Assembly: GCA_902798425.1 (NCBI GenBank) | Contig: CADBWR010000014.1 | Coordinates: forward strand, 1 to 64,000 | DNA from: an uncultured Bacteroidales bacterium | Lineage (GTDB): Bacteria; Bacteroidota; Bacteroidia; Bacteroidales; Bacteroidaceae | Length of the DNA stretch: 64,000 nucleotides | Direction: 5' to 3' | Program-made: the position numbers and the translations under genes | Notes under the pieces: generated by a model | What the model saw: only the letters and a program-made list of their open reading frames with translations | Databases searched by the model: none | What the model was told of the DNA's origin: nothing | In this document: one piece after another, positions 32,292 through 40,019 of the stretch | Layout of the letters: every line of letters starts with the position of its first letter | Numbering within the stretch: the stretch's first letter is position 1

Positions 32292-34267
32292 AAAAGACGT
32301 TGACAATTCTTATTGCCCTCATGCTGACGATGGCTGCTGGGGCACAGACGCTGAGCATTACCACCGCCAGCGGTACCACATCATATAGTGCTGCCGATCT
32401 GACCTCCAGCACCCCTGTATCATTCAGCAACGGCACCACCATGACCATAGGCAGTGATAACTACACCATCGGTGACATCACCAGCAGCGCTGTGGGTGAT
32501 ATCAAAGACAATGAGGTACACATATTATATAATGGTACGTCAGCGGCCGTTCTGATGGCAAGCAACGTTACCAACTACGTGACCGCTACCATCAGTGGTG
32601 CCCACGTCACGATAGCCCAAAGCAATACAGAGGCCGTAGACGGCGATGAACTGACCTACGTGCTCAGCGGTACGACCAGCGACGGCTCCTTTACGCTGGA
32701 CGGCACATACAAGTGTACCGTCTCGTTGAACGGTCTGACAATGACCAACCCCAATGGAGGCGCTATCAACATCACCAACTCAAAACGCATCCAACTCTCG
32801 GCAAAGAAAAATACTACGAACACACTGACCGATGGCAGTGGTTCACAGAAGGCTTGTATCTATTCGAAAGGACAGCTGCAACTGCAGGGCAATGGTGTAC
32901 TCAACGTGGCGGGCAACTACAAACATGCCATCAAGTCGGCCTCGTACATCGAGATCAAGAACCTGACGTTAAACATCACATCAGCTGTTGGCGATGGCAT
33001 CAACTGCGAAGAATATCTGCAGATGAAGTCTGGCACGGTAACTATCAGTGGCGTGGGTGACGACGGCATTCAGTGTGACCTGGGCGGTACAACAGCGACA
33101 GGTGAGACCACCGACCATGAGGATGAAGATACTGGCAACATCTATTTGGAGGGAGGCGACCTGACCATCCACGTAACGGCCGATGCTGCCAAGGCTATCA
33201 AGGCCGAGGGCGACATCCGTGCCACGGGCACTAACGTAACAGCTACTACCAGTGGCGGCGGCTTATGGGATGCCGACGAGTTGAAGACCAAGTCATCGTC
33301 ATGTATGAGTGCCGATGCCAACATGCTTATCAGTGGCGGCACCCTGCTGCTAACAAGTACAGGTGCAGGTGGCAAAGGCATCAATGCTGACGGTAACTTT
33401 GTAGCTACTGGTGGCAACCTGACTATCAAAACATCGGGAAATGCTGTTGTAGCCTCAAGCAGCGGCACACTGTCTGTCGTTTCTTCATCACAACAGCTGG
33501 ACCGCTACGACAGTGACTATAAGTCGTCGCCTAAAGGTATTAAGGTCGACGGTACCATTACCATCAGCGACGATGCTGTCATCAGTGTGACAACATCAGG
33601 TGCTGGCGGCGAGGGTATAGAGTCGAAGACAAGCATTACCTTCAACGGCGGACAGACCTACGTCAGTTCTTCAGACGATGGCATCAACGCCTCCTACAAC
33701 ACCACTACCAACGGAAGCGGAGACTTGATAGTCAATGGTGGCTACATCTACTGCATCTCGTCAGGTAACGACGCCATGGACTCTAACGGCAACTTATACG
33801 TCAAGGGCGGACTGGTTTACGCCATTGGCTGTGGCGGTGCAGAGAAGTCGCTGGATGCTAACACCGAGCAACAGAAGAAACTGTACATCTCCGGAGGTAC
33901 GCTCATCACCGTCGGCGACTTAGAGAGTGGTGCAAGCATCACTGGAGGCACCTGCAAATACACCTCGTCCTGGTCAAAGAACAGCTGGTTTGCATTATAC
34001 AATGGTGGCACGCTGGAGGCTGCCTTCAAGACACCTGCCACAGGCAGCAATACCGGCGGTGGCGGCGGTCCTTGGAGCGGTGGCAGCAGCTCACTGAAAC
34101 TCATCGTCTACACCTCGTCAACACCTACCCTGACGTCAGGTGTCACTGTCAGCGGCGGCACAGATTACTTTGGCGGCACCCTCAACATCGGTGGCACCGT
34201 CAGTGGCGGCAGCAACGTGACACTCAGCAACTACACCTCCTCTGGTGGTGGCGGTGGCAGATGGTAA
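32288..34267 (+). CDS. Secreted carbohydrate-binding domain protein (Cthe_2159-like beta-helix)
   Basis: 659 residues. Signal peptide (MKKTLTILIALMLTMAAGAQ) and a short beta domain (about 22-80) similar to the upstream small protein. Then comes a long right-handed beta-helix with repeated strands (YIEIKNLTLNITSAVGDGIN, TVTISGVGDDGIQCD, AKAIKAEGDIRATGTNVT, GKGINADGNFVATGGNLT, ISSGNDAMDSNGNLYVKGGL). This is the pattern of the carbohydrate-binding Cthe_2159 family, related to pectate-lyase folds and binding polygalacturonate or cellulose. Low-complexity GGGG stretches mark the end. The start at Met4 of the longer frame gives an ATGA overlap with the upstream gene. It is likely surface-exposed. 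Confidence 0.8.
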   Translation: MKKTLTILIALMLTMAAGAQTLSITTASGTTSYSAADLTSSTPVSFSNGTTMTIGSDNYTIGDITSSAVGDIKDNEVHILYNGTSAAVLMASNVTNYVTATISGAHVTIAQSNTEAVDGDELTYVLSGTTSDGSFTLDGTYKCTVSLNGLTMTNPNGGAINITNSKRIQLSAKKNTTNTLTDGSGSQKACIYSKGQLQLQGNGVLNVAGNYKHAIKSASYIEIKNLTLNITSAVGDGINCEEYLQMKSGTVTISGVGDDGIQCDLGGTTATGETTDHEDEDTGNIYLEGGDLTIHVTADAAKAIKAEGDIRATGTNVTATTSGGGLWDADELKTKSSSCMSADANMLISGGTLLLTSTGAGGKGINADGNFVATGGNLTIKTSGNAVVASSSGTLSVVSSSQQLDRYDSDYKSSPKGIKVDGTITISDDAVISVTTSGAGGEGIESKTSITFNGGQTYVSSSDDGINASYNTTTNGSGDLIVNGGYIYCISSGNDAMDSNGNLYVKGGLVYAIGCGGAEKSLDANTEQQKKLYISGGTLITVGDLESGASITGGTCKYTSSWSKNSWFALYNGGTLEAAFKTPATGSNTGGGGGPWSGGSSSLKLIVYTSSTPTLTSGVTVSGGTDYFGGTLNIGGTVSGGSNVTLSNYTSSGGGGGRW

Positions 34268-36016
34268 TTACTGTCTCTTGACGACGGAATCGGAATTAGG
34301 ATTCTTATACCAGTCTTTGGCCTTCGTATGATCGCTGGCCCAAGTATTGAACTGCGGATAGGCTACGTTGATACGGGTTCTCTCGGTAGGCCATTGCCAC
34401 TTGCCTGGAATGACTATGCCGTGGGGATCTGTACCAGCGGTAGAGACGTGGAGCATGTAGAAGTCGTGCTCATAGGCTCCCTGCATCTCTTTTCTGACCT
34501 TGGCACCGAGTACGAAGGAACACGTCTGGAAGTCGAAGCCTGCAGGCTTCCGAACGGTGGCCTTGAAGGGTTCAACGGTGCGGTAACCGTTACCCGTGTT
34601 GACTATCTCACCTGGATTGGCTTTCATCAACTTATGCAGTTCATAGTCATCCTGTGAATGATCATCCTCATCATCCTTAGCGAAGACAGGCTTGTAATCA
34701 TTAATCGTCTTACCATTCTTATTTTCGAAACCCAGCCACAAGTCGCGCGTAGCACCCAGTGCCACGATGGTTATCTCGAGCATGGTGGGGTCGCCGTCCT
34801 TCTCGTTGACCTCGATGACGCAGTCGTTCATGTCGTAGTCGCAGCGGTCGTCACCCTCCATGGTATTGTCTTCCCAGGCATACGTCCACACCTGCGGTCT
34901 GGTGGGCTCAGGCTTGACGGGGACAACAGTAGCCTTCTCAACGCGGTCCTGTCCGTAGGGCATCCAGTAGAGACGGTCGTTATAGTCCCAGTCGTCGCCA
35001 TCCTCGCAGGCCACAAAGACATAGCCGTTGAGCATAAACACCTTGACACGCTGTCTGCCGGTCTCGTCGACAGGATTCATGCGACGTGCCAGGTGGAAGT
35101 CGAGGATGTCGCCGCCCATGAACTCCATGATATTCTTGTTGCCGTCGCGTGCATACAGGTAGTGACCTGTCAGGGCATACGAGTTCTTCACTTCCTGCTT
35201 GGGGATATCCTTGTCCTGGTAGTTGTCTACGATGAGGTAGCGCTGCATATTGTCAGTCTGTCCCTCAGGGTACCAGTCGTACCAAATGTTGTCCTCGTCG
35301 CTGCCATCGCCGCTGATGAGGTGCAGGGAGAGGCTATAGGTGCCATAGGGGTTGCGACGCACCTGTACCGTATTGAGGTATTCGGAAGCACCAATCAGCG
35401 AGCTGTTGTTATGGCCTTCAGGCAGAATCTTATGCACCGCATTGCGGAAGCTGTAGAAGTCTTTGATGGTCTCCTCAATATAGACGGGCGGGTCGATGAC
35501 GAAATCAGTGCCGAAAGCATCACCAGCGCGGTGCAAGGCAGGAGCCTTAGCCTGTTCGGAAACGTCGGCAAACGACAGCGATGTGTCCTCGCCAGGGGTG
35601 AAAGGTCGTGCGATGCACTGTCCGTCCTTGGTGATGCATGCTACATATAATAGGCTGGCAACGGCAGGCGCGCGGAACGTCATGGTCACTGTCTGGTCGT
35701 TGGTGGCCGACTGCACAGCCAGCAGATTGGTGACGTCAACATAGGGGTTGCCATCGAGGATGGTCACCTGTGCGATGTTCTGCAGGGCTGCATTGGCAGT
35801 GACCTTGATGCTATACTGCTGACTCATGGTCCAGTCCTGTTGTCTGTCGATGGTGATGCCTAACTTTCCCTCGGCATAGCGGATGCGGTCGTCGTCAGTC
35901 ACGCTATAGGGCTTCTTGACATAGTCGTCAGCATCATGCTTACAACTGGTCAGCATGGTGATACTACCCACCAGTAGCAGGGTGGCAAGCATCCATAATG
36001 AATGGTTCTGTCTCAT
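34268..36016 (-). CDS. LruC domain lipoprotein (DUF4842)
   Basis: 582 residues. Lipoprotein signal (LLLVGSITMLTSCKHDADD). The C-terminal half carries the LruC/DUF4842 hallmarks: WTYAWEDNTMEGDDRCDYDM followed by NDCVIEV (an acidic, calcium-site-like loop), LGATRDLWLGFEN and the terminal WPTERTRINVAYPQFNTW. LruC proteins are surface lipoproteins of Leptospira and Bacteroidetes of unknown function. The gene lies 37 bp behind another lipoprotein gene on the same strand and probably shares its promoter at 36947-36977. Confidence 0.85.
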   Translation of the reverse strand: MRQNHSLWMLATLLLVGSITMLTSCKHDADDYVKKPYSVTDDDRIRYAEGKLGITIDRQQDWTMSQQYSIKVTANAALQNIAQVTILDGNPYVDVTNLLAVQSATNDQTVTMTFRAPAVASLLYVACITKDGQCIARPFTPGEDTSLSFADVSEQAKAPALHRAGDAFGTDFVIDPPVYIEETIKDFYSFRNAVHKILPEGHNNSSLIGASEYLNTVQVRRNPYGTYSLSLHLISGDGSDEDNIWYDWYPEGQTDNMQRYLIVDNYQDKDIPKQEVKNSYALTGHYLYARDGNKNIMEFMGGDILDFHLARRMNPVDETGRQRVKVFMLNGYVFVACEDGDDWDYNDRLYWMPYGQDRVEKATVVPVKPEPTRPQVWTYAWEDNTMEGDDRCDYDMNDCVIEVNEKDGDPTMLEITIVALGATRDLWLGFENKNGKTINDYKPVFAKDDEDDHSQDDYELHKLMKANPGEIVNTGNGYRTVEPFKATVRKPAGFDFQTCSFVLGAKVRKEMQGAYEHDFYMLHVSTAGTDPHGIVIPGKWQWPTERTRINVAYPQFNTWASDHTKAKDWYKNPNSDSVVKRQ

Positions 36017-36053
36017 TGTTGTTATGATATTATAATCTTTATTCTGTTATTCT

Positions 36054-36827
36054 TCAAAACGAGAGGGTGACCTCCTTGCTGTCGCCCGCAGCGATGGTGA
36101 GTGACTGCTTGAGCGTATATACCCCACCCTTCTGGGCACTGTAGTAGCGCACATGGGGAGTCTCGCCGGTACTGGTGAGGAAGACGGTGAAGGGCTGGCC
36201 TACCGTTCCCACGCCGCGACAATCGTCGCCCACGAAGACTGCCAAGAAGTCGTCGTCGCTGGGGGTGAAAGGAGTAGTGTCGGGCAGCTTGACTGTCAGG
36301 TCGCCCTGTACGGGATAGCGCGAGCTGCCCTTTATCAGCTGCGGTACGAAGTCTTTGCCGATGCCATAGGTGATGTCGGGCACAAAGGTCTGTATGGCGT
36401 TCAACTTAAACAGATGATGAATCTTGGCGGCATAGTAGCACAGCGAGAACGGCACGTCGCGATCGGTACTGTTGCCGCGAATATTCAAGACGAAGTAGCA
36501 TTTACCGCTGTAGTCCTTTTGAAGAGGGGCAGGCTTGGCACGGCACTCGTCGCCGATGAACGCCGTCATCATGTCGTCGTCACTGGCGTAACGTGCCAGC
36601 TGCTCTTCGAGACGCACCATGATAACCATCGAACTCTCATACTTCGACGGGTCGGGGGCTTGCCATGTGGGCACGGGGTCGCTGGCCATCATGTCAATGG
36701 TCCATGACGGTTTCTCGGCAGAGGCAAAGGAAGAGCTCTCCAACTTGTTGCCATCATCGCTGTCTGACGAGCAGCCCCACAGCATGGTGAGGAATGCCAG
36801 CAGCATACAATACTTTCCTATTTTCAT
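36054..36827 (-). CDS. Lipoprotein with a duplicated beta domain
   Basis: 257 residues with signal and lipobox MLLAFLTMLWGCSSDSDDG. Two copies of one module are visible: DDDMMTAFIGDECRAKP with FSLCYYAAKIHHLF (about 83-140), and DDDFLAVFVGDDCRGVG with VRYYSAQKGGVYTL (about 191-245). Each has an acidic lead, a F-[IV]-G-D-[ED]-C-R core and a later tyrosine strand. The GDECRG motif occurs in surface proteins of Bacteroidetes and Fibrobacter, but I cannot name a function. It forms a two-gene unit with the LruC lipoprotein. Confidence 0.75.
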   Translation of the reverse strand: MKIGKYCMLLAFLTMLWGCSSDSDDGNKLESSSFASAEKPSWTIDMMASDPVPTWQAPDPSKYESSMVIMVRLEEQLARYASDDDMMTAFIGDECRAKPAPLQKDYSGKCYFVLNIRGNSTDRDVPFSLCYYAAKIHHLFKLNAIQTFVPDITYGIGKDFVPQLIKGSSRYPVQGDLTVKLPDTTPFTPSDDDFLAVFVGDDCRGVGTVGQPFTVFLTSTGETPHVRYYSAQKGGVYTLKQSLTIAAGDSKEVTLSF

Positions 36828-36946
36828 TTGATTACTTGTTTATGTTCGTTATAAATGTAATTTCCTTTCGTTCATCATTGTCCTTTATGATTTAGTTCTA
36901 GGTATACAATAAGGGAAGTAGGTGCATATGAGCACCTTATAATCTG

Positions 36947-36977
36947 CAAAAATAGACAATAATTATGAAATGACAAA
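36947..36977 (-). promoter_or_regulatory. sigma-ABfr promoter for the lipoprotein pair
   Basis: Minus strand: TTTG at 36977-36974, a 19-bp spacer, TATTTTTG at 36954-36947. The leader is about 115 nt and contains an AGGTGC/GCACCT hairpin. Confidence 0.7.
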
Positions 36978-37006
36978 GGAAAATTGCCATTTTCTTACAT
37001 TTCATA
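36964..37006 (-). terminator. Long hairpin downstream of murF
   Basis: TATGAAATG (36964-36972) pairs with CATTTCATA (36998-37006); GGAAAAT and ATTTTCTT extend the stem inside. It lies 36 bp past the murF stop and is followed on the minus strand by an AT-rich tract. It overlaps the -33 element of the lipoprotein promoter. Confidence 0.55.
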
Positions 37007-37041
37007 GATAAAAAAGGTGCACACAACTACAAACGAGCCCG

Positions 37042-38403
37042 TTAAAGCAACTCGGGCAACTGGAAGAGTTTGACGCTATTCGAGCCTTTGATCAAGATGT
37101 ACTGATGCTGTGGTTGCTGCTGGGCAATGGCTGTTTTCACTTCCTCAACGTCGTGGAAAGTGCGGAACTTGGATGATGTCTTCTCAAATTCTTCGCCCAC
37201 CAGCCACACTTCGTCAAAGCCGGCATTTTCCAATTGACTGACGACCTTCTGGTGCTCCTCGTCAGAGACATCGCCCAGTTCGCCCATCTTACCAAGAATA
37301 GCCATCTTGGGCGACACCTCCATGCGCTTGAAGTTGTCAATAGCAGCAGCCATCGATGTAGGATTGGCGTTGTAGGCATCGACGATGAGATGGTTTGTCT
37401 CCGTCTCTGTCAGCTGGGAGCGATTGTTGGTGGGCACGTAGTTCTCGAGGGCGTGATTAATCTGCTCGAAGGGCACGTTGTTGACATAGCCCACCGTGAT
37501 AGCTGCCAACATATTGTCAAGGTTATAGGCACCAATCAGGTTGGTCTGCACCTCCATCCAGTCGCTCGTATAGCCTGCATCGTGGTCTTGCTCACGCCAG
37601 CGGAACTTGAGGAAGGGAGCACACGAGACAACCTCGCCACGTATCAGGATATCCTGGTTGTCGCTCTGACCATAGTAGTAGATGTCGGGTTGTTGGTCAT
37701 TAGCCATTAGCTGCTGGCTTTTAGCTTCTATCATCTGCATCAGGTGTTCATTGTCACGGTTGACAAAGAGCGGACAGTCGTGAGCCATCAAGAAATCATA
37801 CAGTTCACCCTTGGTCTTGCAGACACCTTCAAAGGAGCCGAAGCCCTGCAGGTGGGCACGACCCACATTGGTAATGAGTCCGCAGGTTGGCTCGGCAGTC
37901 TCTACCAGCGTCTTGATGTCGCCAGGGTGCGATGCTCCCATCTCAACGACAGCAATGTCGTGGTCATCATTGAGGCGGAATAAGGTCTTGGGAACACCCA
38001 CGTCGTTATTGAAGTTGCCCTCCGTAGCCATCACGCTATAGCACTCCGAGAGTACGGCACGAATCAGTTCCTTCGTAGTGGTCTTGCCGTTGGTTCCCGT
38101 AATGCCAATCACAGGGATATCAAACTGGCGACGATGCTCGCGGGCCAGGTCCTTGAAAGTCTGCAGGCAGTCCTTCACGACGATAATTCTGTCCGCCAGG
38201 TCCTCCTCCCCTTTGGGGATGTCGGGAGAGGTCTCCACGATGGCGTAGGCACACCCCTTCTCCAATGCCTGCAGTGCAAACTTGTTGCCATCAAACGACT
38301 CACCCTTCAGAGCCAGAAAGATGCTACCCTCAGGACAGTTACGCGAGTCTGTCGTAATACACGGATGCTGCTGATACAGCTTATAGATTTCCTTGATATC
38401 CAT
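37042..38403 (-). CDS. murF: UDP-N-acetylmuramoyl-tripeptide--D-alanyl-D-alanine ligase
   Basis: 453 residues. It adds D-Ala-D-Ala to the UDP-MurNAc-tripeptide, the last cytosolic step of peptidoglycan precursor synthesis. Motifs: TDSRNCPEGSIFLALKGESF, the ATP loop GITGTNGKTTTKE (100-112), EMGASHPGDI, TNVGRAHLQGFGSFEGV, DAYNANPTSM and the C-terminal LIKGSNSVKL. The start MDIKEIYKLYQQHPCITTDS is preferred. Two repeats are inserted in frame: a GC palindrome encoding SPDIPKGEED (59-68) and a GCTAA/AGCCAA copy encoding AKSQQLMANDQQ (227-238). It has its own promoter and terminator. Confidence 0.94.
   Translation of the reverse strand: MDIKEIYKLYQQHPCITTDSRNCPEGSIFLALKGESFDGNKFALQALEKGCAYAIVETSPDIPKGEEDLADRIIVVKDCLQTFKDLAREHRRQFDIPVIGITGTNGKTTTKELIRAVLSECYSVMATEGNFNNDVGVPKTLFRLNDDHDIAVVEMGASHPGDIKTLVETAEPTCGLITNVGRAHLQGFGSFEGVCKTKGELYDFLMAHDCPLFVNRDNEHLMQMIEAKSQQLMANDQQPDIYYYGQSDNQDILIRGEVVSCAPFLKFRWREQDHDAGYTSDWMEVQTNLIGAYNLDNMLAAITVGYVNNVPFEQINHALENYVPTNNRSQLTETETNHLIVDAYNANPTSMAAAIDNFKRMEVSPKMAILGKMGELGDVSDEEHQKVVSQLENAGFDEVWLVGEEFEKTSSKFRTFHDVEEVKTAIAQQQPQHQYILIKGSNSVKLFQLPELL
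37691..37728. repeat. GCTAA/AGCCAA repeat, in-frame copy in murF
   Basis: On the coding strand GAAGCTAAAAGCCAGCAGC and TAATGGCTAATGACCAACA encode AKSQQLMANDQQ between two beta regions of MurF. It closely matches the copy in the M28 gene at 7898-7938. Confidence 0.8.
38201..38235. repeat. GC-rich palindromic repeat inserted in frame in murF
   Basis: CTCCTCCCCTTTGGGGATG and GTCGGGAGAGG form a hairpin (CCCC, TTT, GGGG with flanking CTC/GAG pairing). It encodes SPDIPKGEED near the N-terminus of MurF and resembles the insert at 6037-6070 in style. Confidence 0.65.
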
Positions 38404-38424
38404 ACCTTTTCCTTTATTTGGGTG

Positions 38425-38432
38425 CAAAAATA
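38425..38432 (-). promoter_or_regulatory. sigma-ABfr -7 box for murF
   Basis: The minus strand reads TATTTTTG, 22 bp before the ATG, with a TTG 18 bp further upstream (38453-38451). Confidence 0.55.
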
Positions 38433-38636
38433 CAAAAAATTATTGTAACGCAACACTTTTCTCTGGACTTTTCGTAAATTTGTAATAGAGTTTAAAAGAA
38501 TGGTTCAAAGTTATGATAGATTTCAGTATGTTTGTAAATGAAGCTATTTGTGTTTTACCTCTACAAAACAACGATTAGCAACATTCTATCATACTGGTTT
38601 TATGTTGATTATACGAACATTCCATTAAAAAGTTAC

Positions 38637-38956
38637 CTCTACTCAAACTCTACTTAAGCTCTACCTAACCTCTACTTGAACTCTACTTAAGTTCTACCTG
38701 AACTCTACAAATAATTTGTCAAATAGAGCATTTTCAAATATTCCCACGCCGGGAGTGATGTGTTATTAGCGTAAAAACAACTTGTATTAGGCTGATAACA
38801 CATCCAGATACAGCTGATAACGATAAAATTCTCTAGAGAATTTTTGTCAAATACAGCTGATACAGAAACGAGACAGCAGTATAGAGACTACAGAGAGGAG
38901 AATATTGTAGAGTTCAGGTAGAACTTAAGTAGAGGTTAAGTAGAAGTTAAGTAGAG
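38637..38956. repeat. Nested inverted-repeat element: 11-bp units in opposed arrays around hairpin and CTCTAGAG palindrome
   Basis: Left arm: six and a half units of 11 bp (consensus CTCTACTTAAG) at 38637-38708. Right arm: the inverse units (CTTAAGTAGAG and variants) at 38907-38956. Positions 38681-38708 are the exact reverse complement of 38907-38934 (28 bp), and the pairing extends to 50 bp with four mismatches (38659-38708 against 38907-38956). The 198-bp interior holds a 14-bp inverted repeat (GATGTGTTATTAGC at 38757-38770 with GCTGATAACACATC at 38791-38804, one mismatch) and the AGCT-CTCTAGAG-AGCT element at 38810-38859. Confidence 0.9.
38810..38859. repeat. Third AGCT-CTCTAGAG-AGCT palindromic element
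   Basis: AAAATTCTCTAGAGAATTTT at 38825-38844 is identical to the 20-bp palindrome at 13488-13507. ACAGCTG words lie on both sides, each starting or ending 18.5 bp from the centre, the same geometry as upstream of argE. Confidence 0.85.
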
Positions 38957-39113
38957 TTTAATTTTATCTTAATCTACTTATTATCAACATCATAAGACAG
39001 TTTTAGTAGAAGTAAAGGCAGAAAATGGAGTCTTGTACATCTATCACACGATATTTGTTGAATAATAAAGGTACTGCAATTATACTCATTTATTTAAAAA
39101 AGAAAAGTAAAGT

Positions 39114-39145
39114 TTTGGTTTTTCTCTCGCTTATTCGTAACTTTG
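39114..39145 (+). promoter_or_regulatory. sigma-ABfr promoter for folP-cdaA
   Basis: TTTG at 39114-39117, a 20-bp spacer, TAACTTTG at 39138-39145. It ends 9 bp before the folP ATG, so the leader is only a few bases. Confidence 0.8.
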
Positions 39146-39154
39146 CAAGCAGAT

Positions 39155-39976
39155 ATGGAATATACGCTGAATTGCAACGGGAAATTGCTGGAGCTGACAA
39201 CGCCACAGGTGATGGGCATACTGAATGCTACGCCCGACTCGTTCTATGCTGGTAGCAGGACGCAGACGGAGCAGGAGATTGCCGAGCGTACGCACCAGAT
39301 ACTGGACGAGGGAGCCACCATCATCGATGTTGGTGCCTGTTCGACGCGTCCTGACAGCGAGCCAGCGACAGAGGGCGAGGAGATGGAGCGGCTGCGCTTC
39401 GCACTGGGCATCGTACGGCGCGAGGCACCTGATGCTGTAATCTCTATAGACACCTTCCGCCCCGATGTGGCCCGCATGACCGTTGAGGAGTATGGTGCCG
39501 ACATCATCAATGATGTGGCTGGCCCCGTCAAACTGCAGACGTCACCCATCGACCACCAGAAGCCGATGTTCCGTATGGTCAGTCGCCTGGGAGTACCTTA
39601 TATATATATGTCGCGCAAGGGCACGATGAAAGAGGTGCTGCTGGACTGTGCCGAGGTGGTGGACACGCTGCGCTCGATGGGACAGAAGGACATCGTGCTG
39701 GACCCAGGATTCGGCTTTGGCAAGACGCTGGAGCAGAACTATGCCGTGATGCAGGAACTGGAGCGCATGCAGATGCTGCACCTGCCCGTGTTAGTGGGCA
39801 TCTCCAGAAAATCGATGATATACCGGCTGCTGGGCACCACGCCCGAGGAGTCGCTGAATGGCACGACAGTGCTCAACACCCTCTCGCTGATGAAGGGAGC
39901 CAACATCCTGCGCGTGCATGACGTCCGCGAGGCCGTGGAGGTTGTGAAGATTGCTTCGCTCGTGAAAAGTGAATAA
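39155..39976 (+). CDS. folP: Dihydropteroate synthase
   Basis: 273 residues from the ATG at 39155; an in-frame TTG at 39143 lies within the promoter and is rejected. It joins p-aminobenzoate to hydroxymethyl-dihydropterin pyrophosphate in folate synthesis and is the sulfonamide target. Motifs: VMGILNATPDSFYAGS, IDVGACSTRPDSEP, ISIDTFRPDVA, INDVAG, LDPGFGFGKTLEQN and VGISRKSMIYR. The pterin- and pABA-site residues are in place. cdaA follows 43 bp later; this pairing is common in Bacteroidetes, so co-transcription is likely. Confidence 0.96.
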   Translation: MEYTLNCNGKLLELTTPQVMGILNATPDSFYAGSRTQTEQEIAERTHQILDEGATIIDVGACSTRPDSEPATEGEEMERLRFALGIVRREAPDAVISIDTFRPDVARMTVEEYGADIINDVAGPVKLQTSPIDHQKPMFRMVSRLGVPYIYMSRKGTMKEVLLDCAEVVDTLRSMGQKDIVLDPGFGFGKTLEQNYAVMQELERMQMLHLPVLVGISRKSMIYRLLGTTPEESLNGTTVLNTLSLMKGANILRVHDVREAVEVVKIASLVKSE

Positions 39977-40019
39977 CGGATAGTGAAATAGTAAATCGTA
40001 AAATAGTCAAATAAACAAG

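Larger units (their letters stand above)
38404..39154. other. 751-bp gene-free region between murF and folP
   Basis: No convincing open frame is present on either strand; the longest is 76 codons without family features. It contains the divergent promoters of murF and folP, a small inverted repeat (ATGATAGA at 38514, TCTATCAT at 38585) and the large nested repeat element described separately (38637-38956). Confidence 0.8.

Noticed and set aside
34658..35650. A 330-codon open frame antisense to the LruC lipoprotein gene
   Set aside because: The LruC frame has signal peptide and family motifs. The antisense product is Val/Leu/Asp-rich without recognisable structure and has no promoter.
38637..38708. 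CRISPR-like tandem array in the murF-folP gap
   Set aside because: The repeat unit is 11 bp with no spacers between units, and no cas genes are in the window.
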